From Sialis fuliginosa (lineage: Eukaryota > Arthropoda > Insecta > Megaloptera > Sialidae): 64,000 nucleotides of DNA. Below, in pieces: positions 36,151 through 48,480 of this stretch; position 1 is the stretch's first letter; the number at the start of each line of letters is the position of its first letter. The stretch lies in assembly GCA_961205875.1 (NCBI GenBank), contig OY540809.1, positions 25,928,267 through 25,992,266 on the forward strand. Reading direction: 5' to 3'. The position numbers and the translations under genes were made by a program. The notes under the pieces were generated by a model that was not told where the DNA came from, searched no databases, and was given only the letters and a program-made list of their open reading frames with translations.

Positions 36151-36730
36151 TACAGGGTGGGGCATTTAAAGTGTTACAGTTGATTATCTCAGATCCATCG
36201 CATATTTGAAAAAAATGTTTCAATCAAAAAACGTTTGGTTGTAAGGGGGTAATCGAATAGTAATATTTATTTGCTATTTTAACGTGGCCTTCAAGGATAT
36301 TTGAAGGTCAACATCATTTTTTTAAATAGGGACCTATAGTTTTTATTTAGTAATCTTATTCTACGTGAAAAAAACATGAATCTTTCATTGAAAACTTTTT
36401 TTTGAACAACCCAAGCTTTCCAAGGTATCTAACAAAATAATTCGAGATTTTGAACTTTCAAGAATTTTTTACAAACTTTTTTTCAAACTAACAACTGACA
36501 ACTGTCCCGATAGGAATAGTTCATTTTTTCACCACAGCGTGGCGTACAATCTAAGACGCAAATCTATGTTGAAAACAAAACACTATTGACAAATTAAAAA
36601 AAATTCAATTTATTTCTAGGCGGTATTTAAAAATGCACCAATCACAGATCCTTATATTTGTACAAAGGCTACTACAACACTTCTAATTCATCCTATGTTA
36701 AATTTTATATGTCTTTTAATCAACACTGTA
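36151..36730. mobile_element. TA-flanked MITE (TACAG ends)
   Basis: TA flanks TACAGGGTGGGGC at left and ...CAACACTGTA at right. The right arm, 'aatgcaccaatcacagatc' and 'actacaacacttctaatt', matches the arms of the MITE at 60864-61276, while the left arm has diverged. Non-coding, 580 bp. Confidence 0.6.
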
Positions 36731-37560
36731 TAGAAAAATAATAGAAAATAGTGGAAACATAGAAATCCGTTCGAAACAGTTGTTGGTCTGTTGCCAACAT
36801 GAGAATTTACTCAGATGTCTATAAACAGTAGATATCTACTAAAGTAGGGGACAGTTATATAAATACATGTACTTCCGGTATGGAACAAAAAATGTCAAAG
36901 GAAATTACATCGGTTTAACATTTATAAAAATATATACTCAATAATAATAATATTTGTGCCAAATAACTGTATCAAACCAATATTTCATATTTGGTATCTT
37001 TATATACTATAAGTAAATACAAATAATAATAAATAATAGTGAGAACATGAATTCTATGAGATAAAATAATAAAGTACATATATAAAGGCTGACCTCTCTA
37101 CAAATTAAAGTACCAAGAATATGTGGTGAGGAATAAGATGTTCAAGATCAAATTACTTTCAGAGAATTTCATTTCTTGCTTGTCGGTAAAAGACTTCGAC
37201 TCTTTTGTTTAAGGAAGGGGTGGGAAATGGGTAACCCACGCACTGGAATAAAATAGTTGTGTGAAAATGTGTAACATAATTTTAAAGTAATTGATCGTGG
37301 TTTCTGTGCACAAACTGCGTTTTTCTGGACGTATTTACAATCAAAGTTTTTCGCTGTTAATTTATATTATATTTTCAACAGTTTTTGGTCGATTTTATTT
37401 TTTTCTTTCTTAAAAAGTATTTTATTGGATTGACACCGACTTCAAAAACTGTTAATATTTAATTATTATATACTTTTCAGTGTTTTTAGGGTTTTTTTTA
37501 AAGTTGGGTTTATTGTTTTCTTAAAAAGTTTTTTATTTTTCCCTTTTTTTTAACCGTATC
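36731..37560. other. AT-rich stretch, no recognised gene
   Basis: Includes 'accgacttcaaaaactg' near 37436, the inverted form of the family E tail. Otherwise nothing. Confidence 0.4.
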
Positions 37561-37725
37561 TACGAAGTCCATAGTCGGATTCTGATAAAATTTATATGGT
37601 ACCACCTCAGGAATATACTCTTTCAAACAAACAAGAATCGTCAAAATCGGTGTATATTTATCGGAGTTATGCCCGAACATACATAAAAAATGTCGACAGC
37701 CGAATTGAGAACCTCCTCTTATAAA
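37561..37725 (+). repeat. Family E repeat, copy 2
   Basis: Same blocks as 33605-33780 ('atactctttcaaacaaac', 'atcggagttatgcccgaac', 'gaattgagaacctcctct'), ending before the 'gaagtcggtt' tail. The reverse frame at 37510-37728 is a read-through. Confidence 0.55.
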
Positions 37726-37833
37726 CAATACTATGATTACTTACCTTTTTTATAAATATAGGTATGTCTCGAGTCTTTGTATGTTAATTTAGGTTTTTAT
37801 GATTATTATCCTTGTCAACGTTCCATCACACAT

Positions 37834-37896
37834 TGCAGTGGGCATCTTCATGGTTCTGTCATCAGTTTTTCAAGAACCCTGAAGATGTCTACTGCA
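37834..37896. ncRNA. Pre-miRNA-like hairpin (candidate)
   Basis: A 24-nt left arm (37834-37857) pairs with 37873-37896 around a 15-nt loop: 21 Watson-Crick pairs, two G-U pairs and one mismatch if transcribed on the plus strand. Size and near-perfect pairing fit a miRNA precursor. Weak further pairing outside the stem suggests that it could also be a decayed foldback repeat. No known miRNA recognised. Confidence 0.3.
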
Positions 37897-38129
37897 GAAC
37901 ATCGAGGATAACACTTGGACTTTAAGATCACCGCGAACCCTCAAAGTTTACGAGTCTCTGTTTTAAGATTACTGGTTGTCTACATTTGATGTAGACACTA
38001 TTAAATGCATCATGCATTAATGTAATTAAATTGAAGTATCAGTTTGCAGGAAAATCAATAAATGTAATTATATAGAAACTACACATAATTTACAATTAAC
38101 TTGAGTAAGCAATATTAAGATTATACTAT

Positions 38130-38475
38130 ATAGCTGTTACCCACGACTTCGTTCGTGTGGTTTAGGAAATAAAGGTTTCTGTTATGATACTCAATAAAAC
38201 AGGTTTTTAGTTTCTAATTTGTACGCTAGCTGTCTACACCAAAAAAGTATTACGTTTAATACGTACAAATGTTACACACCCATTTTTTGTATATGCCAAA
38301 AAACCACCCATTTTTTATCTAATTTTCGGGAAACAAAGTAGCCTATGTCCTTCCTCAGGATGTAAGTTATCTCCCTGCCAAATTTCATCAAGATCGGTTC
38401 AGCGGTTTAGCCGTGAAAAGGTAACAAACAGACAGAGAGACAGACATACTTTCGCATTTATAATATTAGTATGGA
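38130..38475 (-). mobile_element. Non-autonomous Helitron, family Hel-2, copy 2
   Basis: On the minus strand it starts TCCATACTAATATTATAAAT at 38475. It ends with a hairpin-like cacgaacgaagtcgtgg, then gtaacagctat, where CTAG has become CTAT. It shares 'ccaaatttcatcaagatcgg' with the other copies. Non-coding. Confidence 0.75.
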
Positions 38476-39755
38476 TTATGTATATTTTATAGTAAACGTG
38501 CCAACACTGTTTTATATTAAGTTACAATCAGATTTATCATTAGACTAAAAATTCAATTTCTAGACCACGAAATTATGGTCTTAAAATTTAATTTTATAGC
38601 ATTTTCTGAGAATCAAAAAGGGTTATGGTTCCAAAATATGTAAATAAGTTGCTGTATTAAGTAATTATTTGGTTTTTTAAATACTAAATTTAAATATGTT
38701 CGAGGAAAAAATAATATTTGATCGAACTTTTCCACTCAAACTAATTTGAACGAGTAAATTTGTTTTACTTCTTTTCAGCACATTTATTATTCATTTATAC
38801 CCGAAGAACGATGATTGAGAATGTCAGCCTCCTTTATGCTGATTTGATTCGTGTTTACATCGATTTCAAATCATAATTACTACAAAATTTGAATTGTTTT
38901 GATTTTATAAATAATTTTGGTTATTTTAAAGTGCTTACATATGTTATGTATAATAATCTAGATTCAATTATATTTAACAATAAATAGATAATTATATTAT
39001 GTTTTTTAATTTTCCAACTTTGAAATGTACAATAGATGTTTTAAAAGTATTTTTTCTTGTAAACAGAATAATTAAAATGTTTAAATTATTTAAGAAATTT
39101 TAAACATTAAATTAAATTAAATAAATACTTAAAGTTTGATCACATCAAAATAATTGTTTTGTTCTTTGCTCTTTTTCTCGTAATTTGTTGATGTCCAAGT
39201 AAAAAATCTTTTAATTGAAGTCGTAAAAATTTATTAAAGATAAAAGTTTAGTTATAACATATTAATAAAATTAAAAACTAATAAATCTGCTTAGTTTGTA
39301 AGTGTTCAAATGAACGCACATATGTAATTACGCACAATTTCTGAATTTTATATATTTTTCAAACAGAAGATAAGAATAAATAAAACTTTATAAAATTTCA
39401 ATAATATCCAATAGAAGCCTTGGTTCCAAGAATTATTTGTGAACTGGATAAAATTATGTAAAAATTAAAATTATTTTTATATAGAAAAAATTTTCAGCAC
39501 ACAATTTAAATACGACTGCCATTTTCGAATTAATATTTTTAACCAATGATACTAATTAACAGAAGCTTGTAAAAATTGTTATTCTTATCAGTTTCTTCAT
39601 AAATTACTTTTTAGGAATTTTAAAGTGTTTTGAAAATATTAAAAATTGAGCTAATAGAATCAACAAAGAACTAAAAATATTTTTTTTTTAATAATTTTCA
39701 AAGTTGGGCCCTCTCGACCTTTTAAATACTCGTAAATATGTTAATAATTTTTATT
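38476..39755. other. Strongly AT-rich stretch, no recognised gene
   Basis: Many T and A runs, no supported features. Confidence 0.4.
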
Positions 39756-39759
39756 AAAA

Positions 39760-39825
39760 TATTTTTTTTCTTTTCCAGGTAAGCATCAAGTTTTTATTCT
39801 ATATGTTAGCTGTACCATGGTGAGT
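39760..39825 (+). promoter_or_regulatory. Recursive-splice-like acceptor/donor junction with downstream donor
   Basis: A pyrimidine tract attttttttcttttccAG is joined directly to GTAAGC at 39778/39779, making a zero-length exon of the kind used in recursive splicing of long insect introns. A second donor-like GTGAGT begins at 39820, bounding a 41-nt possible exon (39779-39819) that is open in two frames. No flanking exon is visible in this window. Confidence 0.35.
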
Positions 39826-40151
39826 TTTTAAGATTGTAATAATATTAATTGGAAATATGTACCGTTGAGATATACAATCACTCAACGTTTGGCTATATTC
39901 TAACATAGCTTTACACTTAACCAGACATCGAAAACAATTGTATTGGACATGATTCGAATTTGTAAATAGTTATCGATTGTTAGCTGTGGAAACATCAGGG
40001 ACGGAGTCAGAGGAAAGTCCTAATATAAAAAAGACAGGCCACATAACACCTACATTTGTTTAAATGCTTTAGAATAAAAAATGACTAACTCCTCAAAATA
40101 CTTGAAAAAATTCGAAAAAAAATTGACACGATATATTTATGTATAGGGCCT

Positions 40152-42129
40152 ATAGGGTCATTTCGGATGAGATGCCCCACATTTTTTGTATTGCTTATAA
40201 AAAATTAATGAAATACAAATGATTGTTTGAGTAAATACATATTATTTATTTAAATGTCTATAACAAAATATGACATTAAGTAAAAAAAAGTCGAAAAAGT
40301 GCATCTCACCGTAGGGCTTGGAGTTAGATATACCACCTAAAATGACTTATTCATTTATACATTTTTCTCCCCACTTCTTTTTTTTTCTCTTCCACAAATA
40401 TTAAACAATGTATGATACATGGTACATGTTTCATGGAGCCATTTTAGGCAATCTTCGCAACGAATCCAATCCATTCGAGAACTGATTTTTTTAAATTTCA
40501 TACCTCCTGGATATGGCGTTTAGACCAGGGCTGGCCAACCCGCGGCCCGCGATGCTCTTATGTGTGGCCCGCGGCTACATATGAACAAATTAATTTTTTA
40601 TAATGTTTTCTTTTAATTATCAGGTGTTTCTGAATGACTGACAATGAGGTTGGTTTTAATTTCCCGTTGTTTTCTTTGAAATATTGTTCTATTTATGTGA
40701 CTTAACTAATCATTTTAATTGATAATTTTGTTTTATAATAAATATAATACAAAATTAGAATTTGAAGTATTTTTGTAAATAAATAAAACCATTATTTATT
40801 AGTATTTTAAATACCAGAAACCATACTGATATATTTTGTTGTTGGTTAAATATATTTTTTTTAATTTACTAAGATTGAACACTTGCTTGTTTTTTGAGAT
40901 TTTTTTCGCTTTCTATTTACTATACAATATCGTAAAAATCAAGGTTTCAATGCGAAGTAGTAGGTAATTTTTTCCCTAAAACTCCTGCACTTATGTAGGA
41001 TTTTTCCCGATGAATAAGATCAATTACAACCCTTCATTTGTGACAGGGGGCGAAATATTGTGTATATTTGTGTATGTATATTTAGGGATGGAGGGTTAAA
41101 AGTCATTATACTATAAAATTTATTATATAAGTTATATATTGGATTTATATTTATTGCTCTATGATTATTAGTTCTGGATATACATATAATCTTTCAAAGT
41201 GTGACGTATTTTCGTTACATTCATGTTTCCGAGGTTATTTCCTAATATTGCTGGGGAAGACGTAATTCTTGTTAAAAAAAAGAAAAAAGAAGAAATTGAT
41301 TAGAAAAAAATTCAAGATCAGAAAATCTAAATTTTTTTACAAAATTTTTTATTTATGTGTGGCCCTCGGAAAATTTTAGGTCGTCAATGCGGCCCGCGGT
41401 GCAAATTGGGTTGGCCAGACCTGGTTTAGACCATGTCTTTGTCCTGTAGAGTTTAAATAACTTCTTTGAGTTGTTTTATTGTCCATGTTGCTCTAGAAGA
41501 AGCAGGATGTGGGGGCTCTGCTTCAGGGCCCCCACATTCTAATACGAGCCCACAGACTGAAATTGTTGGTGAGCCCCCTAATAAATGTTTTTCTCGGTAA
41601 GTTTAAATGACCTTTTTTATTATTATTTTTTTGGTCTTTCAATAAGAAAAATATATCATATGAATGTTTAAAAAAAAACATTTTTTGGGTCTTTCAATTA
41701 AAAATTTTAATTCGTAAATACCATTCAATGAGGTTTTTTTTGCTCACTGCTCACTCTGGAATAATGTCCTGTCAGTCCCTCCCCCCATGTGGTGGTCATG
41801 GGAAAAGGCATTTATTTTCGTTTTCTACACCCTCAGCATGTTTTACTTTTGTGCCCTATAGAAACCAGAGTGTCAAAAAAATGTCAAAACATGTTCTTAT
41901 AGCGAGAGAAGAAACTAATGTCACTATATAAATCAACGATAATAGTTTAAATTACGCGACAACAAGGTAATAACAAATTTACCATTCACAAAAATATTTC
42001 ACACAATTTTTAAGAATGACATTATTGATAGTTGAATAATAATTGCTGTCAAGTGCCAACCTTTTGATGTCGCCGGTACAAAAAGTGGTGCATCTCTCTC
42101 TATGATGCGTCTCACCCGAAATGACCCAA
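40152..42129. mobile_element. TIR element with nested hAT element
   Basis: Left end AGGGTCATTTCGGATGAGAT and the reverse complement of the right end, GGGTCATTTCGGGTGAGACG, form a TIR. The element encloses the 898-bp hAT element at 40526-41423. The remaining interior (about 1.07 kb) includes a GC-rich hairpin near 41508-41536 (tgtgggggc ... gggcccccaca). A frame at 41728-41931 ends in AREETNVTI. This loosely recalls the ERGxxVT motif of pogo-type transposases, but is too weak to call. TSD unclear. Confidence 0.6.
40526..41423. mobile_element. hAT non-autonomous element, copy 1, 8-bp TSD
   Basis: Ends CAGGGCTGGCCAACCCGCGG and ...GGTTGGCCAGACCTG, flanked by GTTTAGAC at 40518-40525 and 41424-41431. 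Exactly 898 bp, the same length as the copy at 50956-51853. The interior has no long frame. It contains 'acaacccttcatttgtgaca' followed by gggggcga, also found in the hAT foldback at 17961. Confidence 0.92.
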
Positions 42130-42316
42130 TGTGTATAAAAAATATTTTTCAACCTCTTATCTTTAATATTAATTAAAATTTCAAAATTTTCCTATATTTA
42201 ATAACCATACAAAATTTCAGTATTCTAGGTCTTCTAGAAATGGGTTAGATATTTTGTCATACAAACGTATACAGCCAATTTGTTTAACCATAATTATTTT
42301 CTGAAAATAAAAGTTA

Positions 42317-42793
42317 AAATATCTGCCTTGGGAACCACGGGACTTTCTTATACGTAATCCTAACAGTGAATAGTATACGTGATTCTTATTTTATTAAAAC
42401 ATTTCTGACAAACTAACAAGATAGAATAAAATGAATAATATAGGTAATATTATTCTCTCCATTATATAACAAGTGATTTTTTTTAACGTAATAACTGAAA
42501 ATAAAAATTTTCGAATTATTTTTGAAATAAGAAAAAAATGTTTTAGATAAAATGTTTTAGATAAAAAATGTCGAGTATGTTATTATCTATAATTTATTCC
42601 CCATACATTTTTTTCTAACATTTATGATTTAGCCAGAAAGAATTTTTTTATGTAATTATTGAGATTCATCTACACTGTTCACTCTCAGTATTACGTATAA
42701 GAAAGTCCCATGGTACCTATGGCAAACACACACACACTGTTCAATCTCTGTAACACGTATAGGAAAGTCCCATGACACTCATGGCAGATATTT
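42317..42793. mobile_element. Family H MITE, copy 1
   Basis: Left AAATATCTGCC...gggactttcttatacg and right cgtataggaaagtcccatg...GGCAGATATTT are inverted copies. The right end is duplicated: a second 'cgtataagaaagtcccatgg' lies about 70 bp inside. Matches 59274-59735. Class unknown. Confidence 0.7.
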
Positions 42794-42805
42794 CTCCTCT
42801 AAAAT

Positions 42806-42935
42806 AGTCAGAATGGATTCAGGGAAGGTCAAAATGGATAATTCCATCAAAATCTGGATTTCGGAAAAAATCGGCTTCACTATACTTACTTATACTATAT
42901 GTATATTTCATATACATACATGGTATAAGAAAGTA
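42806..42935 (+). repeat. Family I repeat, copy 1
   Basis: Matches 60076-60202 nearly base for base: 'ggaaggtcaaaatggataat', 'aaaatcggcttcactatac', 'ggtataagaaagta'. Begins just after a family H MITE. Non-coding. Confidence 0.65.
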
Positions 42936-43390
42936 ACAAATAATATAAACACCAGTTTGACTGTTGAATTGTTTTTCCCATATTAAATATCATAGCTACG
43001 CCCCTGGTATTATGTGTCTGGCTTTTAACACCTAACAAACGTATTTAGATAAACAGTTCGGTTGGATAACGAAAAATCTATATTAATCGAGCACATTGAA
43101 AATAGTGACTAATTTCATGCCATGTCTCTCTCGTACAATTGATTATTTTTCGCGCGTTTTTATGGACCATGTATATTTTTACTCGACGTACCACAGAATC
43201 ATTCCAGAGATAATAAATAACGGTTTTTATAGTCGGCGGAAGTTCACAGAATCATTCAATGTTTTATGTGTCAAGCTGGTACAATATGGCACTATTAACT
43301 GTTTGTGAATATTGACAATACTCGTATTTAAATTAATATGGATTTTTCATTGTGTCTAAAAATACAGAAAATTCAAAAATAATAATTCTT
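42936..43390. other. No recognised gene
   Basis: A 70-codon frame at 43096-43308 has no motif that I recognise. Confidence 0.35.
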
Positions 43391-44680
43391 AAACTAAGAA
43401 CCCTTATAGTTTCGCTCTGTCCGTCCGTCTGTCTGTCTATATAAATTTTATCTCGATTAAGATGAAATTTGATATACGAACAAAGACTGATACCCCAAAA
43501 ACAGAAATTATAAGATTTTTGAAAAAAATGAGTAATCTATTAAGTGGGGTGTCTTTAGATAGGTCTCCTAAAATGCAACAAAAAATGTTATATGACCTTT
43601 TGATTTTAACTTTTCAGTCACGAATTATTTACTTTTAAATGTCGTTATCAGAGCACCCCCCACCTTAATTTCTAAGCTATATATTCAAAAAATCTGAAAA
43701 AAATTCAGAATGTAGCTTTTAATTAGTACTTTAAATGAAAATTATATCGAACACTGTGGCAAAAATAAATTTTGAAAAAACTTTTTTACAAATCGTAATG
43801 ACTACGGAACCTTATCATATGCATTGTGTGTGCCCAGCACGCACTTGGCCGTTTTATTTATTTGTATTTTATTTTAAATTCCTAATCGTCACTTTTGCAC
43901 TCCCTGCTATTTTTTTTCGTCGTCATCATTATCACAAAACCCGGAGAAATTATACCGAAACAGGGAACCCGGAGAAACAGTATACAAACCCTGAGACTCC
44001 GGGTGAAAACCTGAGACCTGGTCACCCTACTTATAAGATTGAATCAATTTGTCATTAGAATGAAAACCGGCAAAGTGCGTGTTTAGTACGCACATGATAG
44101 GGTTCCGTAACCATTCTCGCAAACGTTCTCTGCTAGATAATATGTATCAAGAGCTACTTCTTGTTGACAAAAGATGTAATCTCTATAAAAGATGTACGTG
44201 TTCATGTGACGATTTATAAAAAAGAGTTATTTTTAAATTTTTGCTACAATATTCGTTATAATTTTGTAATTTTCATTGAAAGTACTAATTAAAACCTACA
44301 TTCTGGAATTTTTACAGATTTTTTGCATCGATAGATTAGAAATTTGAAAGTGAGACACTCTGATAACGACTTAAAAAAGCAAATATATCGTGATTGAAAA
44401 GTTGAAATTAAAAGGTCTTACGACATTTTTTATTGCATTTTAGGAGACCTATCTAAAGATACCCCACTCAATATTGTAGGTGAAAAAAAATCGAAGTACA
44501 CTTTTAGTCATGGGAGGGGTCCAATATTCTCATCATTTCTGTTTTAGGACCATCAATTTACGTCCATATACCAAATTTCATCTTAATAGGTACCTATATA
44601 TGTATATGAGAGAGAATGTTAGGACCCTGACATACAGATAGACGGATGGACAAATCGAAACCATAAGGGTTCCTAGTTTT
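43391..44680. mobile_element. Foldback element D
   Basis: Left end AAACTAAGAACCCTTATAGT and inverted right end AAAACTAGGAACCCTTATGG. Arms extend about 470 bp, sharing 'tctcctaaaatgcaa', 'tccgtctgtctgtc' and, at the inner edge, 'cggaac' next to 'gtgcgt'. The inner block 'ccggcaaagtgcgtg' with 'gggttccgta' resembles a repeat widespread in Lepidoptera (general knowledge). The centre (about 43940-44035) has 'gtcaccctac' and looks like a fragment of another element. The 107-codon frame at 43735-44058 crosses these pieces and is not a gene. Confidence 0.65.
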
Positions 44681-45132
44681 CTACGGAACTAAATATAAAT
44701 ACGGTAATATAGACTATCTATTTCTATTAGAAGAAACTTAACAATTTTTTTTATATTTTACTGAAAGCACAATATGTAGAAAAACAATTCTTTCAAATTT
44801 ACATATACAAAAAAAGATTCACTGTAAAAAAATCATTGTACTCTATTGTTGCATTATTACGAGTTCATCAGAATTCACTGCCACAGACAAAGAAGATACA
44901 AAAACAACAACAAGAGCTTAATATCACGGTCGTAAAGGGTTCAAGCTCACAAATATACATTCTGATGCAGATCAGAGTCCACTGACCTAGAAAACTCACG
45001 AATGTGTATGTTTGTGGGTGTGTATGTATAAGGGGGACAGCAACTGGTGGGGCGGAAGTAGCGTCGCCATGGTAACCGCGGATTGCGATAAACTTGCACC
45101 GAAAAAGTTAGTTCTAAAAAAGTAGTGTGCAT
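44681..45132. other. No recognised gene
   Basis: AT-rich, then somewhat GC-richer from about 45000. Contains the X-box-like motif at 45063-45076. Confidence 0.35.
45063..45076. promoter_or_regulatory. X-box-like motif
   Basis: GTCGCCATGGTAAC, two differences from the strong RFX site GTTGCCATGGCAAC. It lies 58 bp before a pogo-like MITE. No gene start seen nearby. Confidence 0.25.
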
Positions 45133-45530
45133 TACAGTAGAACTTCATTAAAGTTCGCTGCTCGAGGTAACCAAACGTTAATACTGTCTCCTTGTATTTT
45201 TTCGACTCTGAGTTTTCCCCCCTTACGCGCATAGAGTGCTTACGAATATACGCGCATTTACATGTGCAGAATATATGTAAAAATGATATATATACGTGCG
45301 CTTTAACAGCAGTTTTTATTACTGTGGGGTTATAACGCAGATTACAAACTGTATCTTCTGTATAAAGAGTAGAACGCACAAGCGGGAGCTCAGCGAACAT
45401 TAATATGATTGGTCGACAAAAAATCAGGTGAAGGTGGTAAACAATCGGACAATAATGATGTTAATTAAGGGTTGGACAAGAACGATAAATGGACAGTAGC
45501 AATGTGGAAACTAATTATGTTCTACTGTAC
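45133..45530. mobile_element. pogo/Tigger-like MITE, TA-flanked
   Basis: Ends (TA)CAGTAGAACTTCATTAAAG and, inverted, (TA)CAGTAGAACATAATTAG. CAGTAGAAC termini with TA are typical of the pogo/Tigger group. About 400 bp. The 134-codon reverse frame (44996-45400) runs through it and lacks a transposase motif. Confidence 0.65.
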
Positions 45531-46373
45531 TAATATGTAATTTGCAATAAATAAAGTGGTATATTTCGGGGGTTAAAGGGTAATTATGAATATAAAAATA
45601 AATATATAACACGTTCCTAAATGTTTTTAGTTGAATTTCTCTGTTGAAAAAATTATCATATCCATTATTTGGATTATAATACGAAAATGCATATTGAATA
45701 ATTATAGTTCTACGTGAAAAGCATTTAAAGTAGTATAAATACGCGAGTTTTAAATACCAATAATTTTACAGATTTCAAATTTAACATCACAAATCCACCT
45801 ACCGACCAACTTAGTCTAGATACAAACCACCATCAACTACTTCGCCGATAGGTGGCAGTGAACTACTGAAATAGAACTCTGCAATTAGTTGTATGTAATA
45901 TCGTGAGATGGCGTTGTAGTACGTACATTTTCCGAACCGTTTAAAGATTTTCTCCTTATTGAAGATACAGATTATCTAGTTGAATGAATATACTTGGAAT
46001 TACTAACCAGAAAGCTGGTTTCGTGGAACATATATGTTATATGATTTGCGTGCGTTTTGATAAAGCGATGCTAAATTGTTTATATAATCATTTATTTGTG
46101 TTCAACTGATGTTATTTTGATTATATCTTCCTATAATAAATTGATGTATACAAAATGTGATATAACTGGAGAATTAGGAGTATAATAATTACACAATTAT
46201 TACGTATTCTGTTTACTATATATTTCGCTATTGTGTTTGTTGTTATACAAGCAATAATACATGTTCATTATATTATTATCCTTTTCTATTGATTTAATAC
46301 AAGTACTTATCTCAAAGAGTGAAATTGTTCCAAGAATTTTTTGTTTAGTTTCAAAGCAAAAAAAATGGTCATT
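45531..46373. other. No recognised gene
   Basis: A less AT-rich block near 45780-45960 contains gataggtggcag and gagatggcg. Otherwise AT-rich. Confidence 0.35.
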
Positions 46374-46899
46374 CAATAGGCATGATGCCTAATTTTAAAA
46401 AACTATTTTATGATGATTTTACGTGTCTCCTATTTCCAAAAAATACTTATTTCTGCAGAAAATAAAGGTTTAATCACAAAAATTGACTCTTTTAAAACGC
46501 TCGCAGGTGTCATGGCGCATTTTTGAAGTCACGCCTATATAAAGATTCCTTGTCAACAATAATAAATCCTTGTTCCATCGCTAACGTTTCTCGGTTTTAG
46601 TTTTGGTAACACAAACCTAAACAAATTGATAATTTAAAACCACAAAATAATGTATAAACAGTGCAGATACTAATGAAACAAAAATGATGTTTACTTAGCC
46701 GTGACGTCATCCACTCTGACTGGTATTTTATCTAAAATGGCGGATTACTGTATTTTGTGTTTTTATTTTAACAAAAATCATATTAATCTCACTTTTAATA
46801 TAAAAATAATAAGGTACATTTTTTAGAATCTTTTTAACCTATTTCATTATTTAAAATCATAATTTCAGTGATACTTTGTTACTGGCATCATGCCTATTG
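46374..46899. mobile_element. MITE with perfect 16-bp TIR
   Basis: CAATAGGCATGATGCC at 46374-46389 is the exact inverse of GGCATCATGCCTATTG at 46884-46899. The 526-bp non-coding interior contains a CRE-like TGACGTCA (near 46702) and a TATA-like ctatataaag (near 46538). TSD not clear. Confidence 0.7.
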
Positions 46900-48480
46900 C
46901 TTCTAGGATTTTTTTTTACTTTCACTCATATTGTGTAGTTCTAAAATTTCTGCTAATATGTATATGAACCAGATTTAAATAAATTGATAACTGTCCTGTA
47001 GTCATTAATCGGTAAATCCACTATCAATTAATGGTCTTATTGTTAGTGTATAAATACCCAGAAATTCAGAAATTATATATTTTATTAATTTTGAAATTTA
47101 TACTCTTATGTGCAATCATCTTATATTAATGTAAATAAAATAAGTATATAATTTTTTTTTTCATTCCTTGTTTTTAATTTTTATTATTTCACAATTTAAG
47201 TTGAAGTTTTTCTTTAATTTTTTAATTTGTTTGATCCCGGCCCCATTGAAGCTCTCTCAGGGCCTGTTGGTGTATAATAAATGTGTATAAACAACATAAA
47301 TAAATAATTATCTGTTTGAACAAAATGTAATGAATTTATTTTATGCAGAAAAATCATCGCATTCCAGAATGTTAAATCAACCAAAAAAGTTATTAAATAT
47401 TTCAATTATTTACTAACAAACTTTACAGAATCATTAATCTCCCTACAAGACACTATTTTAGTCTTTTTAATGAAGACAATCATTTTGATTTCTAAACTGA
47501 AACTGAATATAATATAGAAAGAAGTACATTAAATACAAGAGAATAAGATTATGCTGTCCATTAATATCTGTACAGAAGGTGATTAATTTTTGTCTCGTGA
47601 AGAAGGCGTAGCGACTAGGATGGGGGGGGGGGGTATAATGACGTAGACTGGCTGCTAACACATGCACAAATGTTCTGGAAAAGAGACACATAAATTGCGC
47701 TCGAGCTTTTAGAAGTGACCCACATTACGTTAATGAGATGCTGCAGCAGTGTTTCAAAACTCCGGTACCAGAGTTTGGGTTGGCGGTACTAAAATTTCAA
47801 TAATATAATATTTGTTTTGATATATTGTTGTTTGAGATTATTAGGAAAATTATTATTAGAAACTACAAATTAAACTTAACAAAAGTGTTAGGTAATTACA
47901 AAACTAGCGATTATAGTAATTCTCATAATGGCCACCTCTGTATATTGCATAAAGGTACCTATTTAAATAAGGCTTGTAATGTAGACAGTGTGCCTCAAAC
48001 CATGTTCTTATAATTTGACAATTTAAACCTTTATCATACCACTTAAGCTCCAGGCATAAAATTAGTTTTAATTACAACCCCAAAAGCATAGCATACTAGA
48101 ATCTCCTACTGATTAAGGAATACAGCAATATTAAACTTAAAATTGACTATATTTGTACCAGAACTACTCAACAGTTTTATTTGCTATCGAAAATCTAACA
48201 GATGTTTAATATTCCTCATTGTCAGTTCACAAGTTTCTAAACAAATTTTTGTTTTATTTGAGCTGTTTGGAATTCAGATGCCAAAGAGTGTTCATGTTTT
48301 TAGTAGGATAAAAATGTATGACCGGTTTTAATAAACAAACGATATCAAGCATTTATAGTTTTGACATATTATTATTTTAAATTGAATCCTAGATTTTTAC
48401 AAAAGTTACACATTTATGTGTATTTTTTTACGAAAGTAATTCAAAGTGTGAGTTAAGTGCTTTAACTACTTCAACAAATA
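46900..48480. other. No recognised gene
   Basis: Several 61-74-codon frames with no motif. A G12 run lies at 47622-47633. Confidence 0.35.

Noticed and set aside
41728..41931. Possible transposase remnant (AREETNVTI resembling ERGxxVT)
   Set aside because: A single short, degenerate match with no neighbouring DDE residues; insufficient to call.
43735..44058. 107-codon open frame with a basic, proline-rich tail
   Set aside because: It crosses the inner arm and centre of foldback element D; the tail comes from a repeat fragment ending 'gtcaccctac'.
44996..45400. 134-codon reverse-strand open frame
   Set aside because: It runs through a pogo-like MITE and its flank and shows no recognisable transposase or other domain.
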